NCBI RefSeq assembly: GCF_947242115.1
Contig: NC_074723.1
Span: forward strand, 29,822,043-29,886,042
Length of the DNA stretch: 64,000 bases
Direction of reading: 5' to 3'
Origin: Biomphalaria glabrata
Taxonomy: Eukaryota; Mollusca; Gastropoda; Planorbidae
The position numbers were made by a program, and so were the translations under genes. Shown one piece after another: positions 23,501 to 32,130 of this stretch. The notes beneath the pieces were generated by a model. It did no database searches and had not been told where the DNA came from. It saw nothing but the letters and a program-made list of their open reading frames with translations. Within the stretch, counting starts at the first letter, position 1. Each line of letters opens with the position of its first letter.

Positions 23501-26500
23501 CGGTCCAGGAGCAGTCCAGTTGTGGGTTTTTGAAATAGCTGCGGAGACTTCCTCAGCTGTGAAATCCTCATCAGGCATTTCTGGTATTAGGTTGTTTTTA
23601 GTTTGGATTTCCTCGATCCAGTCAGCCTGCACATTGTAATGTAGCGGGTCGGACCAAAGCGCCGCCCAGTAGTCGGTAAAGGAGCCGTGTTTAGTGCTAT
23701 CAATGGTTTGAATTTTGTCAGCACCATTATCAGCTAGTTTACGGAAGAACTGTTTTCTCGTGTGCTGAAATAAAGCGTTATGCTCCTTTCTTTTGGTGGT
23801 TTCGTTGTAGCGCTTTAACCTAGCTCCCTTTAGTTTAGCTTTCTGTCTCAGAGTGTCTTTCAAACATAAGAGTCGTGCGTGGCTATCACAGTCCGTCAAT
23901 TTGATTCCAGTTGTTCTTAGTATTGTCTTCATTTTGTTAAGTATTTTCGCGGAATGGTTGTTTCCCAGATATTGTCCAATTGTATCCATTTGGCTCCTCA
24001 GTTGATTAATATTGTCTTCAAGGCGCCTTTTCCATGCTGGCATATGTTGTTTTGGTCTTTGATTAATTGGGCCTAGCTCGAAGGTCTTTTGTCCAGAGAG
24101 CTCCGTGACAGCCACAGCAGCGCAGTATATAGCGAGGTGTGTCTCAAACAAGTTTCTTGGTGTTTCAAAATGGTTGGCTAAGACTTTATTTATTTCATTA
24201 ATATATGTGTTTGTCTCTTTCTTGACGTTTAGCTTGGGGATACGAGGCCTAGAGTTAAGATTGGTGTTTTTATAACGGTCTATAAGATTAGAAAATTGTG
24301 AGTGTAGCTCATTGCTTATTGCCGATGTTGGGTCATTCTCTTGTTGGTTGGGTGTTCTACTAATGTCTTCGTTGGTCGGCTGTGTGGGCGTGTCGTTCAT
24401 GTCTGAGATGAGCTCTTGTATATGAAGCTCATGACCTACTTCCCTTCTTATCACGTCAATTTCTGCAGGGGTCAAATAACATTTTTTAATTATTACAGAT
24501 CTTCTGTCTACAACATTCTGCTCTGTAAGGTTTAGATTAGGGTATAATTCCAGGGAGAGTTTTTGCCTATAACCTGGTAGAGGTTTATCATCACAAATGT
24601 TAACACGGAAGAACGATTTGATAATGTCTATATTCATTTCTCTCGTCCATTTGATCCTTTTGGCTCCTCTTGTTCTACCACCAACAGCACCTCTCAATTG
24701 TGTGGGGTGCGAGTCAGCGAGTAGACCGACCTCTTGTGTTTGGTCATGAGGTTGTGAATTACCCTCAGTAAACACTCGACTCATTGGTGAATAATATTTA
24801 CCGCCTAATTTATTTCATATTCATCGCTGTCCTGGAAGAAGCAATGGGTCCGTTCTATTTCCTCAAAATTCAAAAATGAAGATAAAAAAAATGAACGTGC
24901 GTTAACTAGTTTATTTTGATCTACTGTCTCAGTAAACAAGCTTTTTAGATCTAGGTCTAGTAATCATGGAAGTGACGCAGCGAAAATGGCGTCCCTAGCC
25001 TAGGATAAGAAGTGATCTTAAAACTAAGAAAGTTTTCAAACCCAATGCATAAAAACATCCTAAATATATGCAGACCTACAACCATGTAGCAGTACTTCAG
25101 TATTTGTAAAGTCTAGAGTACAAATACTTCCTTGATCTCGCTAAAAAGTGCAATGAGTCAGAGAGAAGGAAAACACGCCATAGCTTCCGGCGGCCATTAT
25201 TATTATTATGTTAGAAATGAACGAGTAGTCATTCTCTGGCATTGCCAGGGTCGAGTTTCGCTAAAGAGAAACAAAATTCATCGTAGTCCCTTTAACAGTT
25301 TCCACTGAGGAATTTTCTGGTGATGTGGCAGGTCTGCAGCAGTACCGCCCTCTGACAGGCAACGAAGATGTTCCTAGGAATGTTAAGGGCCTTGAAGGTG
25401 TCTGTGAGGTCAGTTGTTATTATCCCCTCGGTTGATATAACAATGGGGTATATTGTTATTTTGGACAATTTCCATAGACGCTTAATCTCCAAGCCTAGGT
25501 TCCCATATTTTCTTTGTTTTTCTATCTCAGTTTTTCTTAAATTATGAGACAGTGGTACAGCGATATCGATAATGGTAGCGGTTTTTTCTTTTTTATCGAT
25601 GAACAGCAGATCCGGGCGATTGAAATCTACCGTTTTGTCGGTCAGAATAGGCCTATCCCAGTACAGCAGATAATCAGTAGACTCAAGAACCTCTTGCGGA
25701 GAGTATTTATAATAAGGGGGAGTGTCCTTACCGATCAATTTGTACGTCAAAGCCAAGTGTTGGTGTATTAACTTTGCAACTTGGTTATGGCGACCTAGGT
25801 AGGCTGATTCTGATAGGGCTGGACATCCTGCCATAATGTGTTCAATCGACTCGCCCACATTTCCACATTTTCGGCATTTGTCGACAACATTGAGTTTCAG
25901 GATATGCTTCTCGTAATTTTTTGTCCTTATTACTCTGTCCTGTATTGCTGTAACAAAGCCTTCTGTTTCAGGGTAGAGATGACCTGCTTTGAGCCATGTT
26001 AAGGAAGCAGCCTTGTCGATGTTGTCCCCATGTAATGAAGCCGGAAATTTTCCGTGGAGTGTTTTTTCTTCCCATTGGCGAATCTCATGCCCTACGTCGT
26101 CCAAACCTATATTGACATCAGCATTGTGTAGGTTCAGGGGGGTTGCATCGGAGTCGTATTTCCGTAGGAAGGAAACTAATTTGTTGCTGGAGGCGAGCAG
26201 TTTTGATCGTATTTTTAAAACTTGCATCTTACACAATTTGAAGATGTTCTGCAATCCACGACCCCCATCTTTCCTGGGCAGGTATAACCTTATGGTGGAG
26301 GACTTGGGGTGTAGGCATCGAAACTTGGTTAGTAATTTTCTAGTGAGTCTGTCAATGTCATGTAGGTCGGTGTCAGTCCATTTGATCACACCGAACGTGT
26401 AAAGGAGCACAGGGACGGCCCAGCTGTTTATTGCAGTGATGAGATTACTGCCAGACAGTTTGGTGTTGAGGATTTTATTAACTCTTTGCCTATATTTGCC

Positions 26501-29500
26501 AAGAAAGTCCTCTTTTAATTTCTTATGGTTTATCTTGGCATTCTGGTTTATTCCAAGATATTTATAAATAGAGGCGGAGTTCAATTCCTCGATGCCTTCA
26601 AATTCAATGTTGGTGTTCGTTGCCTTGCCCTTTTTAATGCTTATGATGCCACACTTATCCAGGCCAAAAGACATACAGATATCGTCACTAAAGCATTTTA
26701 CCGTTTTGATTAAGGTGTGTAATTTTTGCTCGGTTTCTGCGTATAGCTTTAGATCATCCATGTATAATAAGTGGGACACACATTTTGTACATTTAGTGTA
26801 TTATTATTATTATTATTATTACTATTATGCTAGAAATGAACTAATATTCCTTCTCTAGCATGCCAGGATCGAGCTTCGTTAGAGCGAAACAACATTCATT
26901 GTAGCCCTTATGATTTTTATTATTTTTTGAAGTATAATTAATATTATTATTACGAAGCGTTGTCTAATTTAATTGATGTCTTAAGATTCTAAATGTTGTA
27001 TGAATACATTTTAAAAACAAAACAAAATTTTGCATAGGAACGTAGAAAACAAATGAAATTGTTTCTAGTACAATTAACAATGTTTGAACTATTTCTATAT
27101 ATAATGTAGCCTCTAAAAAATAACACGAATTTTTATTTCTTTTTTTCTGAACAGTGTGACACTAGGTACTCAGGCCTGCCTTGTACTTCTGTGCCATGGG
27201 ACAGCTGTGAACATATTGAGATGATGGTCCACAGGATGCTCGTACCTAATGTCCACTCTGTAAGACGTCGCCCTCTTTTTTCATCTACTTTAAAAAAAAC
27301 AACACTTTTAAACTCTTTCTCTTCGTAATTATTGTCATCGTTTTAATAGAATTGTTCATTTTGCTTTTTTGTATTTCACTCTCCTGTTATAATTAAACTT
27401 CAATAACTTTTTTTGTTTAATATCAGAAAATGTTATATTTGACACCGAATTCTAGGGAAATGCATGCTCTTTTTACTCAACACAAATTAAAGTTTATAAA
27501 TCCTAAAATCAATTTAGTTTAATTTTGGTCAAATCAAAGTTGATATCGTCAATTAGGAGAGAAAGAGTTAATTAAGTGTATATTTATTACAAGCTTTATA
27601 TGCTGTAACCTACGTAATTTGCCACATGTTTTTACTAGTTGTCCGCTGGTGTTTTCGATTAAGATTCTTTTTCGCCGTCTACGTCTGCTCTGTTCATTCA
27701 AGGCGATCTTTGGGGCTGAGTAGATTTTAGAGTTCTGAAATATGACTTTTTCCGAGGTTTATAGTTAAACCAAAAGAATTTCCTTGCGACACTTTAAACT
27801 TAATGAGAAGAGGAGATAGCCATTAAACTTAGTTTTTTTTTTTGTTGTTGTTTTTTTATGGCACATGCCAGTTAGGATCTCCGCAGATTCATTATGTTCT
27901 TTGTATTGTACAGAAATTGTGGCTATTCATCAGCGTATAATGAATAATACAAATAGTAGGTATTCGTGTGTGTATTTTTTGTTTCATCCTGATCTGTTAT
28001 TGTCTTTTGTCCTTTAGCTGCACACCAAGCACCCAGCCTGGCCCATGTCTCATTGTCTGCAGGGTAAGCTCTTTAGTACTTACCATTAACTACTGAGGAT
28101 TGTCACCCTAAATGAAACAATGTCAAGGAGGCTAACTTGAATACTTTCATTGTTACTAAAGTTTTGTATCTACATTTGAGCTACAAACGAAGAAATAAAA
28201 AAGAACATTTGGTTTGTAGAGCTAAATAGATAAAAAAAAAAAAAAGAAATAATAATTATATTCTTTAAAAAAATGGTTTATAAACACTTCCTTTCTTGGA
28301 TACGCCGGATGCAACAAAAGGGTAACTCTGCCTCGACCGTAGTTCTGTTTGAATGTGTTTATTACCTTGCTGTATCATTAAGATAAACATTAAGAAGCTT
28401 TAGAAAGAATGGTGATCTTTCGAAATACTACATTATGGATCGAAATGTAAATTAAGCAAAAATACATTTTGTATGCTTGTAATCTCTTCAGCTTACTAAC
28501 ACGTAGGCCACTAAGCCAGCCAAGTGCTTATGAGAATAAATGATTTTATAGTTATCTAATGTTAGAATCTTTATACAAGGCTTATCTCCCCTTAGCTAGT
28601 ACTTGCTCAATCCAAACAGAAATTAATGAATTATGACTAAATAAAGTATTAAATTGTGGCTTTTAGCATACTCAGAGCGCTTTGGTCCAATCTCAGTTGT
28701 GGACCAGTGGTGGGAAGGGGGTATGTAGGAGAAGGTATTTCCGTGCTGCCTTCAGGCGCTCAGTAAACACAACTCTGCCCGAGTCGAGTGTCGAACCTCG
28801 AGCCCCCTTCATAGGTAGCTAAGCCAAGCCAAGTTCAAACGCACTTAGCCTCTCGACCATAATTGATAAAATAATTGGTCAATTTTTTTTTTCAATTGAT
28901 TGGTATTTGTTAGAGAGAATGAATAATTGTGCAAAGTTTCAACTTGATTTGATAATTTGAAGTGGGAGAAAGAAAAACACTTTTCAGTAGACACACTGAC
29001 AGGGAGTATAATGACAGCACCAGAGAATTGGAAACGCATAGTTTCATTCAAATTATAATAAGAGTAATTTTTAAAAGGATCTTTATCAAAAGCCTACTTT
29101 GCACAGATCTACATCCTCATAGAATAATACTCTAAGCACAGAAAGACTAAAAAGTAATTTCTTTTTTTTTTCGTACCGCACAAAATGGTTGCAATTGTGT
29201 TTTCTAAAACCATACACTCTGATGCATGACTTTAAATGTAGGCTAAATGCTGTTGAAATGTTAGCTATTAAGAGATAATTATTTACCAATCGAAATTTGG
29301 CTTTTTAAGTTAAAGCTTTTAGAATTTAAGAGTATAAATTATTCACTGTTTAAATACTATTGTTTATAAAATTCTCAGGTGCTGTGGCCGGCTACAACTG
29401 TGGTCTTAGCAGGGTGACTTCGTTTGAAACTGCCGACACCCACACCACCGGACACGACTACAGCAACGACGTCATCGCCAGAGCCCAGTGGCTACATCAG

Positions 29501-29515
29501 CACGGATGGAATTAG
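14599..29515 (+). CDS. LysG: goose-type (g-type) lysozyme, gene 1, seven exons
   Basis: Secreted peptidoglycan N-acetylmuramidase of antibacterial defence. Exons: 14599-14644, 16630-16689, 17894-17983, 19792-19904, 27155-27259, 28018-28063, 29379-29515, all with GT/AG junctions; 198 aa. A signal peptide (MRLFIICALLSLANA) fills exon 1. Catalytic Glu79 lies in ASRESRGG; the two Asp are Asp94 (HGYGD) and Asp105 (QCD). Family C-terminal motif: DYSNDVIARAQWL. Compared with gene 2, two residues are inserted between Glu79 and Asp94, Cys151 and Cys161 are extra, and exon 7 has lost the usual NVQTWAG motif. The ORF is intact. Intron 4 (7.25 kb) holds the LINE nest and intron 3 a 43-bp minisatellite. 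A polyadenylation signal AATAAA is at 29536. Family certain; enzyme activity of this copy is uncertain. Confidence 0.93.
14731..14957 (-). repeat. solo LTR in lysozyme 1 intron 1, fossil
   Basis: 227 bp, TG...CA on the minus strand, flanked by ATAT on both sides (14727-14730 and 14958-14961). It shares a TGTTAT(A/G)ACTC start and a TGCGCAC motif with the LTRs of the 7.66-10.59 kb element, so it is a related family. Confidence 0.75.
15150..15388 (-). mobile_element. SINE family S2, best copy, lysozyme 1 intron 1
   Basis: On the minus strand it starts with a tRNA-like head, 'gtgggaagcgtggtcgagag', with a B-box-like 'cgaggttggacacc'. The body contains 'ctcgggcagagttgtgttta', 'tgagcgcctaaaggcagcac', 'ccactggtccacaactgaga', 'agcgctctgagtatgc' and 'agtagcgctatataaaagc'. 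It lies next to a TTA microsatellite. S2 is distinct from S1 in sequence throughout. Confidence 0.75.
16325..16420. repeat. 41-bp direct duplication
   Basis: Two copies of 'attatttgatagctgatag' plus 'agaatcaaccatcgattttt', 41 bp apart, in lysozyme 1 intron 1. Confidence 0.7.
16985..17140. repeat. second copy of the repeat at 5661-5940
   Basis: Shares 'taacgattttctt' and 'ttggccacatgggaaaaact' in the same order and orientation as the 5.7 kb copy. Confidence 0.45.
18193..18410 (+). mobile_element. SINE S1, lysozyme 1 intron 3
   Basis: Head with B box 'agttcgaatcc', body 'gaagattgggattttta', 'gggcgcctctgaacccagcc', 'aaaggcggtggg' and 'aactcattaacca'. Complete but diverged. Confidence 0.8.
18626..18753 (-). 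mobile_element. SINE S1, tail-truncated, lysozyme 1 intron 3
   Basis: 'ggtacccattagagctggat' to 'gccaagcgccttactgttca' and 'gccactgcgcctcc'; the tail half is missing. Confidence 0.8.
18783..19640. repeat. 43-bp minisatellite, about 20 copies, lysozyme 1 intron 3
   Basis: The unit reads cagtttcacggccacacgaa then tattagtgctccgaaatcta then cat. Copies differ mainly by a/g in 'gaaatc/gagatc' and 'catc/cacc', giving variant types. The array ends about 150 bases before exon 4. Confidence 0.93.
20098..20620 (-). mobile_element. R4/Dong-like LINE, oldest 3' remnant, split by a SINE
   Basis: 'gcgaggtcattagcc...cacaatcgtttaatttccga' and, beyond the SINE, 'gaagtctactgtctta' and 'ttggcctatctcaac' align with the 3' end of the intact LINE (about 21450-21725). 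The divergence is high, so this is an old copy. Confidence 0.6.
20237..20490 (-). mobile_element. SINE S1 inserted into an old LINE remnant
   Basis: 'caggtcagatgatgtcatca'-like tail, 'cacggttaacaatgctgtc', 'tagagcttggtggacccaga' and 'aaagatctcgaaaacccagt'. LINE sequence resumes on both sides, so the SINE is younger than that LINE copy. Confidence 0.65.
20621..20878 (-). mobile_element. R4/Dong-like LINE, old 5'-truncated copy
   Basis: About 250 bp of LINE 3' end: 'gtcagggtcgagtttt', 'ttttctggtgatgtggcagg', 'ggggtcagttgtcattatcc'. It is clearly more diverged than the copy immediately to its right. Confidence 0.75.
20879..21249 (-). mobile_element. R4/Dong-like LINE, young 5'-truncated copy
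   Basis: Nearly identical to 21250-21618. It starts in a TTA tail and stops abruptly at 'gcgatatcgat', directly against the TTA tail of the full-length copy. The preserved C-terminal reading frame covers about 66 residues. Confidence 0.88.
21250..25196 (-). mobile_element. full-length R4/Dong-like LINE in lysozyme 1 intron 4
   Basis: About 3.95 kb. The 3' end (left side) begins in ttattattattatgttag; about 95 bases of 3' UTR follow, then the ORF, then a roughly 410-base 5' UTR (24785-25196). The 5' edge abuts the TTA tail of the next copy. Bombyx Dong is known to insert in TAA repeats, which fits this arrangement. The element is antisense to the lysozyme gene. Confidence 0.88.
21344..24784 (-). 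CDS. LINE ORF: reverse transcriptase with restriction-like endonuclease (R4/Dong-like)
   Basis: A 1146-aa uninterrupted ORF for target-primed reverse transcription. N-terminal region: KRIKWTREMNIDIIKSF near residue 45, Myb-like, probably DNA binding. RT core: NYRPITCLSVVYKLL, YIDYKKAFDSVPHD near 558, GIYQGDSLSPLW near 615, and catalytic YMDD near 660. A CxxC-x8-H-x4-C zinc motif (CRKCGNVGESIEHIMAGC) follows at about 955-972, then a restriction-like endonuclease with RPDLLLID...IIDIAVP near 1035-1060. One ORF with a C-terminal restriction-like nuclease and no apurinic endonuclease places it in the R2/R4/NeSL group. Tandem TAA-tail insertion favours R4/Dong. The element looks intact and could be recently active; length is typical for the clade. 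It lies antisense inside a lysozyme intron and is not a host gene. Confidence 0.93.
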   Translation of the reverse strand: MSRVFTEGNSQPHDQTQEVGLLADSHPTQLRGAVGGRTRGAKRIKWTREMNIDIIKSFFRVNICDDKPLPGYRQKLSLELYPNLNLTEQNVVDRRSVIIKKCYLTPAEIDVIRREVGHELHIQELISDMNDTPTQPTNEDISRTPNQQENDPTSAISNELHSQFSNLIDRYKNTNLNSRPRIPKLNVKKETNTYINEINKVLANHFETPRNLFETHLAIYCAAVAVTELSGQKTFELGPINQRPKQHMPAWKRRLEDNINQLRSQMDTIGQYLGNNHSAKILNKMKTILRTTGIKLTDCDSHARLLCLKDTLRQKAKLKGARLKRYNETTKRKEHNALFQHTRKQFFRKLADNGADKIQTIDSTKHGSFTDYWAALWSDPLHYNVQADWIEEIQTKNNLIPEMPDEDFTAEEVSAAISKTHNWTAPGPDNIHNFWLKKLTAVHAPLTSSFNELISEPSSMLLELTEGRTSLLPKKGDPNQPSNYRPITCLSVVYKLLTSLLKSKMYKFCSSHKLLADEQQGCIEESMGCKVQLTIDGIILHQANRRKRNLHMCYIDYKKAFDSVPHDWLLKTLDIHRINPRIKQLLKVCMDNWKINLHLNRDKLGSVHIRRGIYQGDSLSPLWFCLAINPLSTLLQDSTNGFRVDTKCTKCVSHLLYMDDLKLYAETEQKLHTLIKTVKCFSDDICMSFGLDKCGIISIKKGKATNTNIEFEGIEELNSASIYKYLGINQNAKINHKKLKEDFLGKYRQRVNKILNTKLSGSNLITAINSWAVPVLLYTFGVIKWTDTDLHDIDRLTRKLLTKFRCLHPKSSTIRLYLPRKDGGRGLQNIFKLCKMQVLKIRSKLLASSNKLVSFLRKYDSDATPLNLHNADVNIGLDDVGHEIRQWEEKTLHGKFPASLHGDNIDKAASLTWLKAGHLYPETEGFVTAIQDRVIRTKNYEKHILKLNVVDKCRKCGNVGESIEHIMAGCPALSESAYLGRHNQVAKLIHQHLALTYKLIGKDTPPYYKYSPQEVLESTEHLLYWDRPILTDKTVDFNRPDLLLIDKKEKTATIIDIAVPLSHNLRKTEIEKQRKYGNLGLEIKRLWKLSKITIYPIVISTEGIITTDLTDTLKALNIPRNIFVACQRAVLLQTCHITRKFLSGNC
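25197..26800 (-). mobile_element. R4/Dong-like LINE, 5'-truncated young copy
   Basis: 1.6 kb, nearly identical to the matching part of the full-length copy. It starts in a TTA tail on the left and breaks off on the right at 'cacattttgtacatttagtg', inside the RT domain, against a longer TTA run. Confidence 0.9.
25292..26779 (-). pseudogene. C-terminal 495 aa of the LINE ORF
   Basis: The open frame begins at SHLLYMDDLKLYAE and runs through the zinc motif and the restriction-like endonuclease to the same C-terminus as the 1146-aa ORF. A handful of substitutions separate the two (for example LLLID versus LLFID). It lacks the N-terminal part and most of the RT, as 5' truncation during reverse transcription would leave it, so it is not functional alone. 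Confidence 0.9.
26801..26910 (-). mobile_element. R4/Dong-like LINE, oldest tail of the nest
   Basis: A (TTA)n run, then 'ctagaaatgaactaatattc', 'ggatcgagcttcgttagagc' and 'aaacaacattcattgtagcc': a diverged LINE 3' UTR. It is the likely original target into whose tail the younger copies were inserted. Confidence 0.75.
27313..27567. mobile_element. MITE with TTAA flanks, copy in lysozyme 1 intron 5
   Basis: 255 bp with inverted ends CTCTTTCTCTTCG / ggagagaaagag, flanked by TTAA on the right and TAAA (mutated TTAA) on the left. Homologous over its full length to 38506-38756. Confidence 0.75.
28655..28862 (-). mobile_element. SINE S2, lysozyme 1 intron 6
   Basis: 'catactcagagcgctttggt' to 'cacttagcctctcgacca', with well-kept body motifs. 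It joins an R1-like stretch ('gtgcaaagtttcaacttgat') at 28863-29010. Confidence 0.75.
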
Positions 29516-29559
29516 ATTCTTGCTCTCTAACTAAAAATAAAATGTTCCCAATGTTTCAA

Positions 29560-29775
29560 GTTTCTTTTTACAATGTTTGTAGTCTCTTTTTACAATGTTT
29601 GTAGTCTCTTTTTACAATGTTTGTAGTCTCTTTTTACAATGTTTGTAGTCTCTTTTTAAAATGTTGTAAGTCTCTTTTTAAAATGCTTCAAGTCTCTTTT
29701 TAAAATGTTTGAAGTCTCTATTTAATATGTTTGAAGTCTCTTTTTAAAATGCTTCAAGTCTCTTTTTAAAATGTC
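29560..29775. repeat. 22-bp tandem repeat downstream of lysozyme 1
   Basis: About ten copies of a unit like 'gtttgtagtctctttttaca' plus 'at', drifting to 'ttgaagtctctttttaaa'. It starts within 50 bases of the stop codon and just after AATAAA, so it may lie in or directly beyond the 3' UTR. An A-rich aaaca/aaataaaac run follows to 29890. Confidence 0.85.
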
Positions 29776-29889
29776 TACTTTTAGCTTACACTTCTTTTAT
29801 CGATGAAAATATACAAAATAACAAACCAAATAAAACAAAATAAAACAAAATAAAACAAAACAAAATAAAACAAAACAAAATATTTAAAA

Positions 29890-30370
29890 AATCCTTTTTT
29901 AAAAAAAAAGCTTTTCTAAGGGGAAGAACTCGCGCTTACAACGACATCTCACGATAAAGAAGTTAGTTCCCTTATTCAATATCTAACAAAATAATTAATT
30001 ACCAATAGTTAATTGAAAAATTATTTAATTTTTTTATTCAATGTTTTGTTAGGTACAATAATTAAGAAGTCTCAACTTGATCCGATAATTGGTGTGGGAG
30101 AAATAACCTGTACAGTTATCTAAGGGTACAAAACCTACATATTTATCCATATATGTGAAAACTGAATGATTAATTTCACTTGTTGGTATGAAACAAAATA
30201 GTTGATTAGCAATAATTCATTGACTAATTGAATTTTTATTTTATCGACTTGTCTACGCCCAAAAATAATTGTTCAAAGTTTCAACTTGATTCTGTGGGAG
30301 AAAAACGTGTGCAAACATTTTAACAGACAGACAGACAGACAGACAAAGTGAGTTGATATAAAAAAAAAAA
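29890..30370. repeat. dispersed repeat R1, double copy
   Basis: Two modules in tandem, each with a 'caaaatagttgatt'/'aataattaatt' core and 'aaagtttcaacttgat'. The right end is 'cagacagacagacagacaaa' plus 'gtgagttgatata'. Confidence 0.6.
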
Positions 30371-30375
30371 ACTCC

Positions 30376-30449
30376 CCCTCTAGGACAGATGTTGTAAAGG
30401 TCATCTGTTTTTGTGGCCTACGGTTAACGAGGGTGTCATGTGGCCAGAG
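30376..30449 (-). mobile_element. SINE S1 tail fragment
   Basis: 'tgtaaaggtcatctgttttt' to 'cgagggtgtcatgtggccag'. It stops exactly where the duplicated block starts. Confidence 0.7.
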
Positions 30450-32130
30450 TTTTATTTTCGTTCGCAAACAACTTAATGTGTTTTCTATCAGCTTTTAAAG
30501 AAAAAATAAACAGCTTTCAGTTGATCACGTGATGTTTGCCAACACAATAACATTCTGTTTTTAAGACATTGCGTTTTAAACAAGCCTCTACTTCATATCG
30601 AGGTAAAGTGCAAGCTATGACAAAGTAGATAACACTTCCGTTCTGAGTACAGTTTGAACATAAATGGAGCCTAGGCCTCGATAGTTTAAAAGATTAGTTC
30701 TGAATAAATTAGTCCCTTGTTAATATGTTGGTTAAAAAAACAACACCTTTATAATGAAATAAAAAAACAAGAAAAACATTTTTAAAATACTTAAAAAAAC
30801 CAAAGCTTATATTAAGAGTAGAAACGTGACACAAAACATTCAAAACATTTTTACGCTGCTTTGTAAAGCCCAACTTTTAGGTTTATGGCATACTCAGATC
30901 ATTTAGTTGTATATTTCATTGGTAGACTAGAGGCTGGAGGGAGTAGCTCGGAAGAAGGTTTCTGTGCTGTCTTTAGTCACTCATCAAAATCAGCACGAGA
31001 AGGGATTCGAACTCAAACCTCTTTGATGGTTAGCATAGTGGTTTAGCCATTTAGCCAATCATCCTTGTTTTAAAACATGAGAGCGTAATTTTAGAACCGA
31101 GACGTCCTTTTAAGACATTAGATTTACACTATCACTGCCATATATATCAGGAATATTCTTGTTTATTATATCACACAAATTAATTACTTAAACAAGACTA
31201 ATGGATTAAATGATTGATTTTTTTATTCATTCATGTAGTGTCATGAAATAGGAATAATTATGCAAAATTTCTTTCAAACTCTTCTGTCTCTTAGTCGCTA
31301 TGTCCCTGTGATATGTCCGTGTAACTGTCGGCCAGTCTATTTGTCTGTTTGCTGGCCCTGTTGTTTGTATCGTTTGTCTGCTTGTTCTGTTGAATTTAGT
31401 CTTGTCTTCTTCTAAGTCTTCTAGTTTCTGTCTTTTCTCCCCCTACACTGATTACCGGTCTGCTTGTCATTATTACTTCAAATACTTTAAAATAAACAAC
31501 AAAGCTTATCTAAGAAGAAGAATTCCACATTTACACCCCTATCTCTAAAAACTGTAAGATTTTTTTCCCTTCTTCTATATTAAACAAAAATAATTAATCA
31601 CTAATTAATTGACTAATTGGGTTATTATTTTTATTGATTCATGTCAAGGACGATGAATAATTGTTTAAAGTTTCAACGTGATCTGAGAATAGGAAGTGAG
31701 TGAAATAACGTGACAGACAGACAGACAGAAGTGAGTTGATATAAGACTTGTAAACATATGTCACTTAAATGAGACTCAAAGGACGAAGTACAATATAAAG
31801 CAATCAGCTCAGAATGTATTTCTCCACCAGGACGCGGGACCGAAAAAGGTTTTCAAGGACACGAACTATTTTTGCAGTGCTACAAGACTAACCATGTTTT
31901 CAAGGAACCAATACGAACTATTTTTTCAGCGTACTAATACTGCGTTTTCAAGGAAACAATAAGAACTATTTTTCAGCGCACTTAGACTGTGTTTTCAAGG
32001 AACCAATATAAACTTTTTTTTTTCATCGCAAAAAGCCAACAAACAAACATAAAATAAAAGCATTAAAAACAGTATGGACAGAAAAACAACAGCAAATCAT
32101 TTGATATGAACATATTATAATGACTTGAAT
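30450..32130. repeat. segmental duplication block, downstream copy
   Basis: Collinear partner of 10618-12075, about 19.8 kb away and upstream of lysozyme gene 2. It is slightly longer through local expansion of 'accatgttttcaaggaacca'-like sequence near 31.9 kb. No gene is recognised in it. Confidence 0.85.
30850..31070 (-). mobile_element. SINE S2, old copy in the second duplicated block
   Basis: Counterpart of 11029-11215: 'ggtttatggcatactcagat', 'ctgtgctgtctttagtcact', 'aactcaaacctc'. Confidence 0.6.

Noticed and set aside
22041-23639. Plus-strand frames of 62-157 aa opposite the LINE
   Set aside because: Antisense shadows of the 1146-aa LINE frame.
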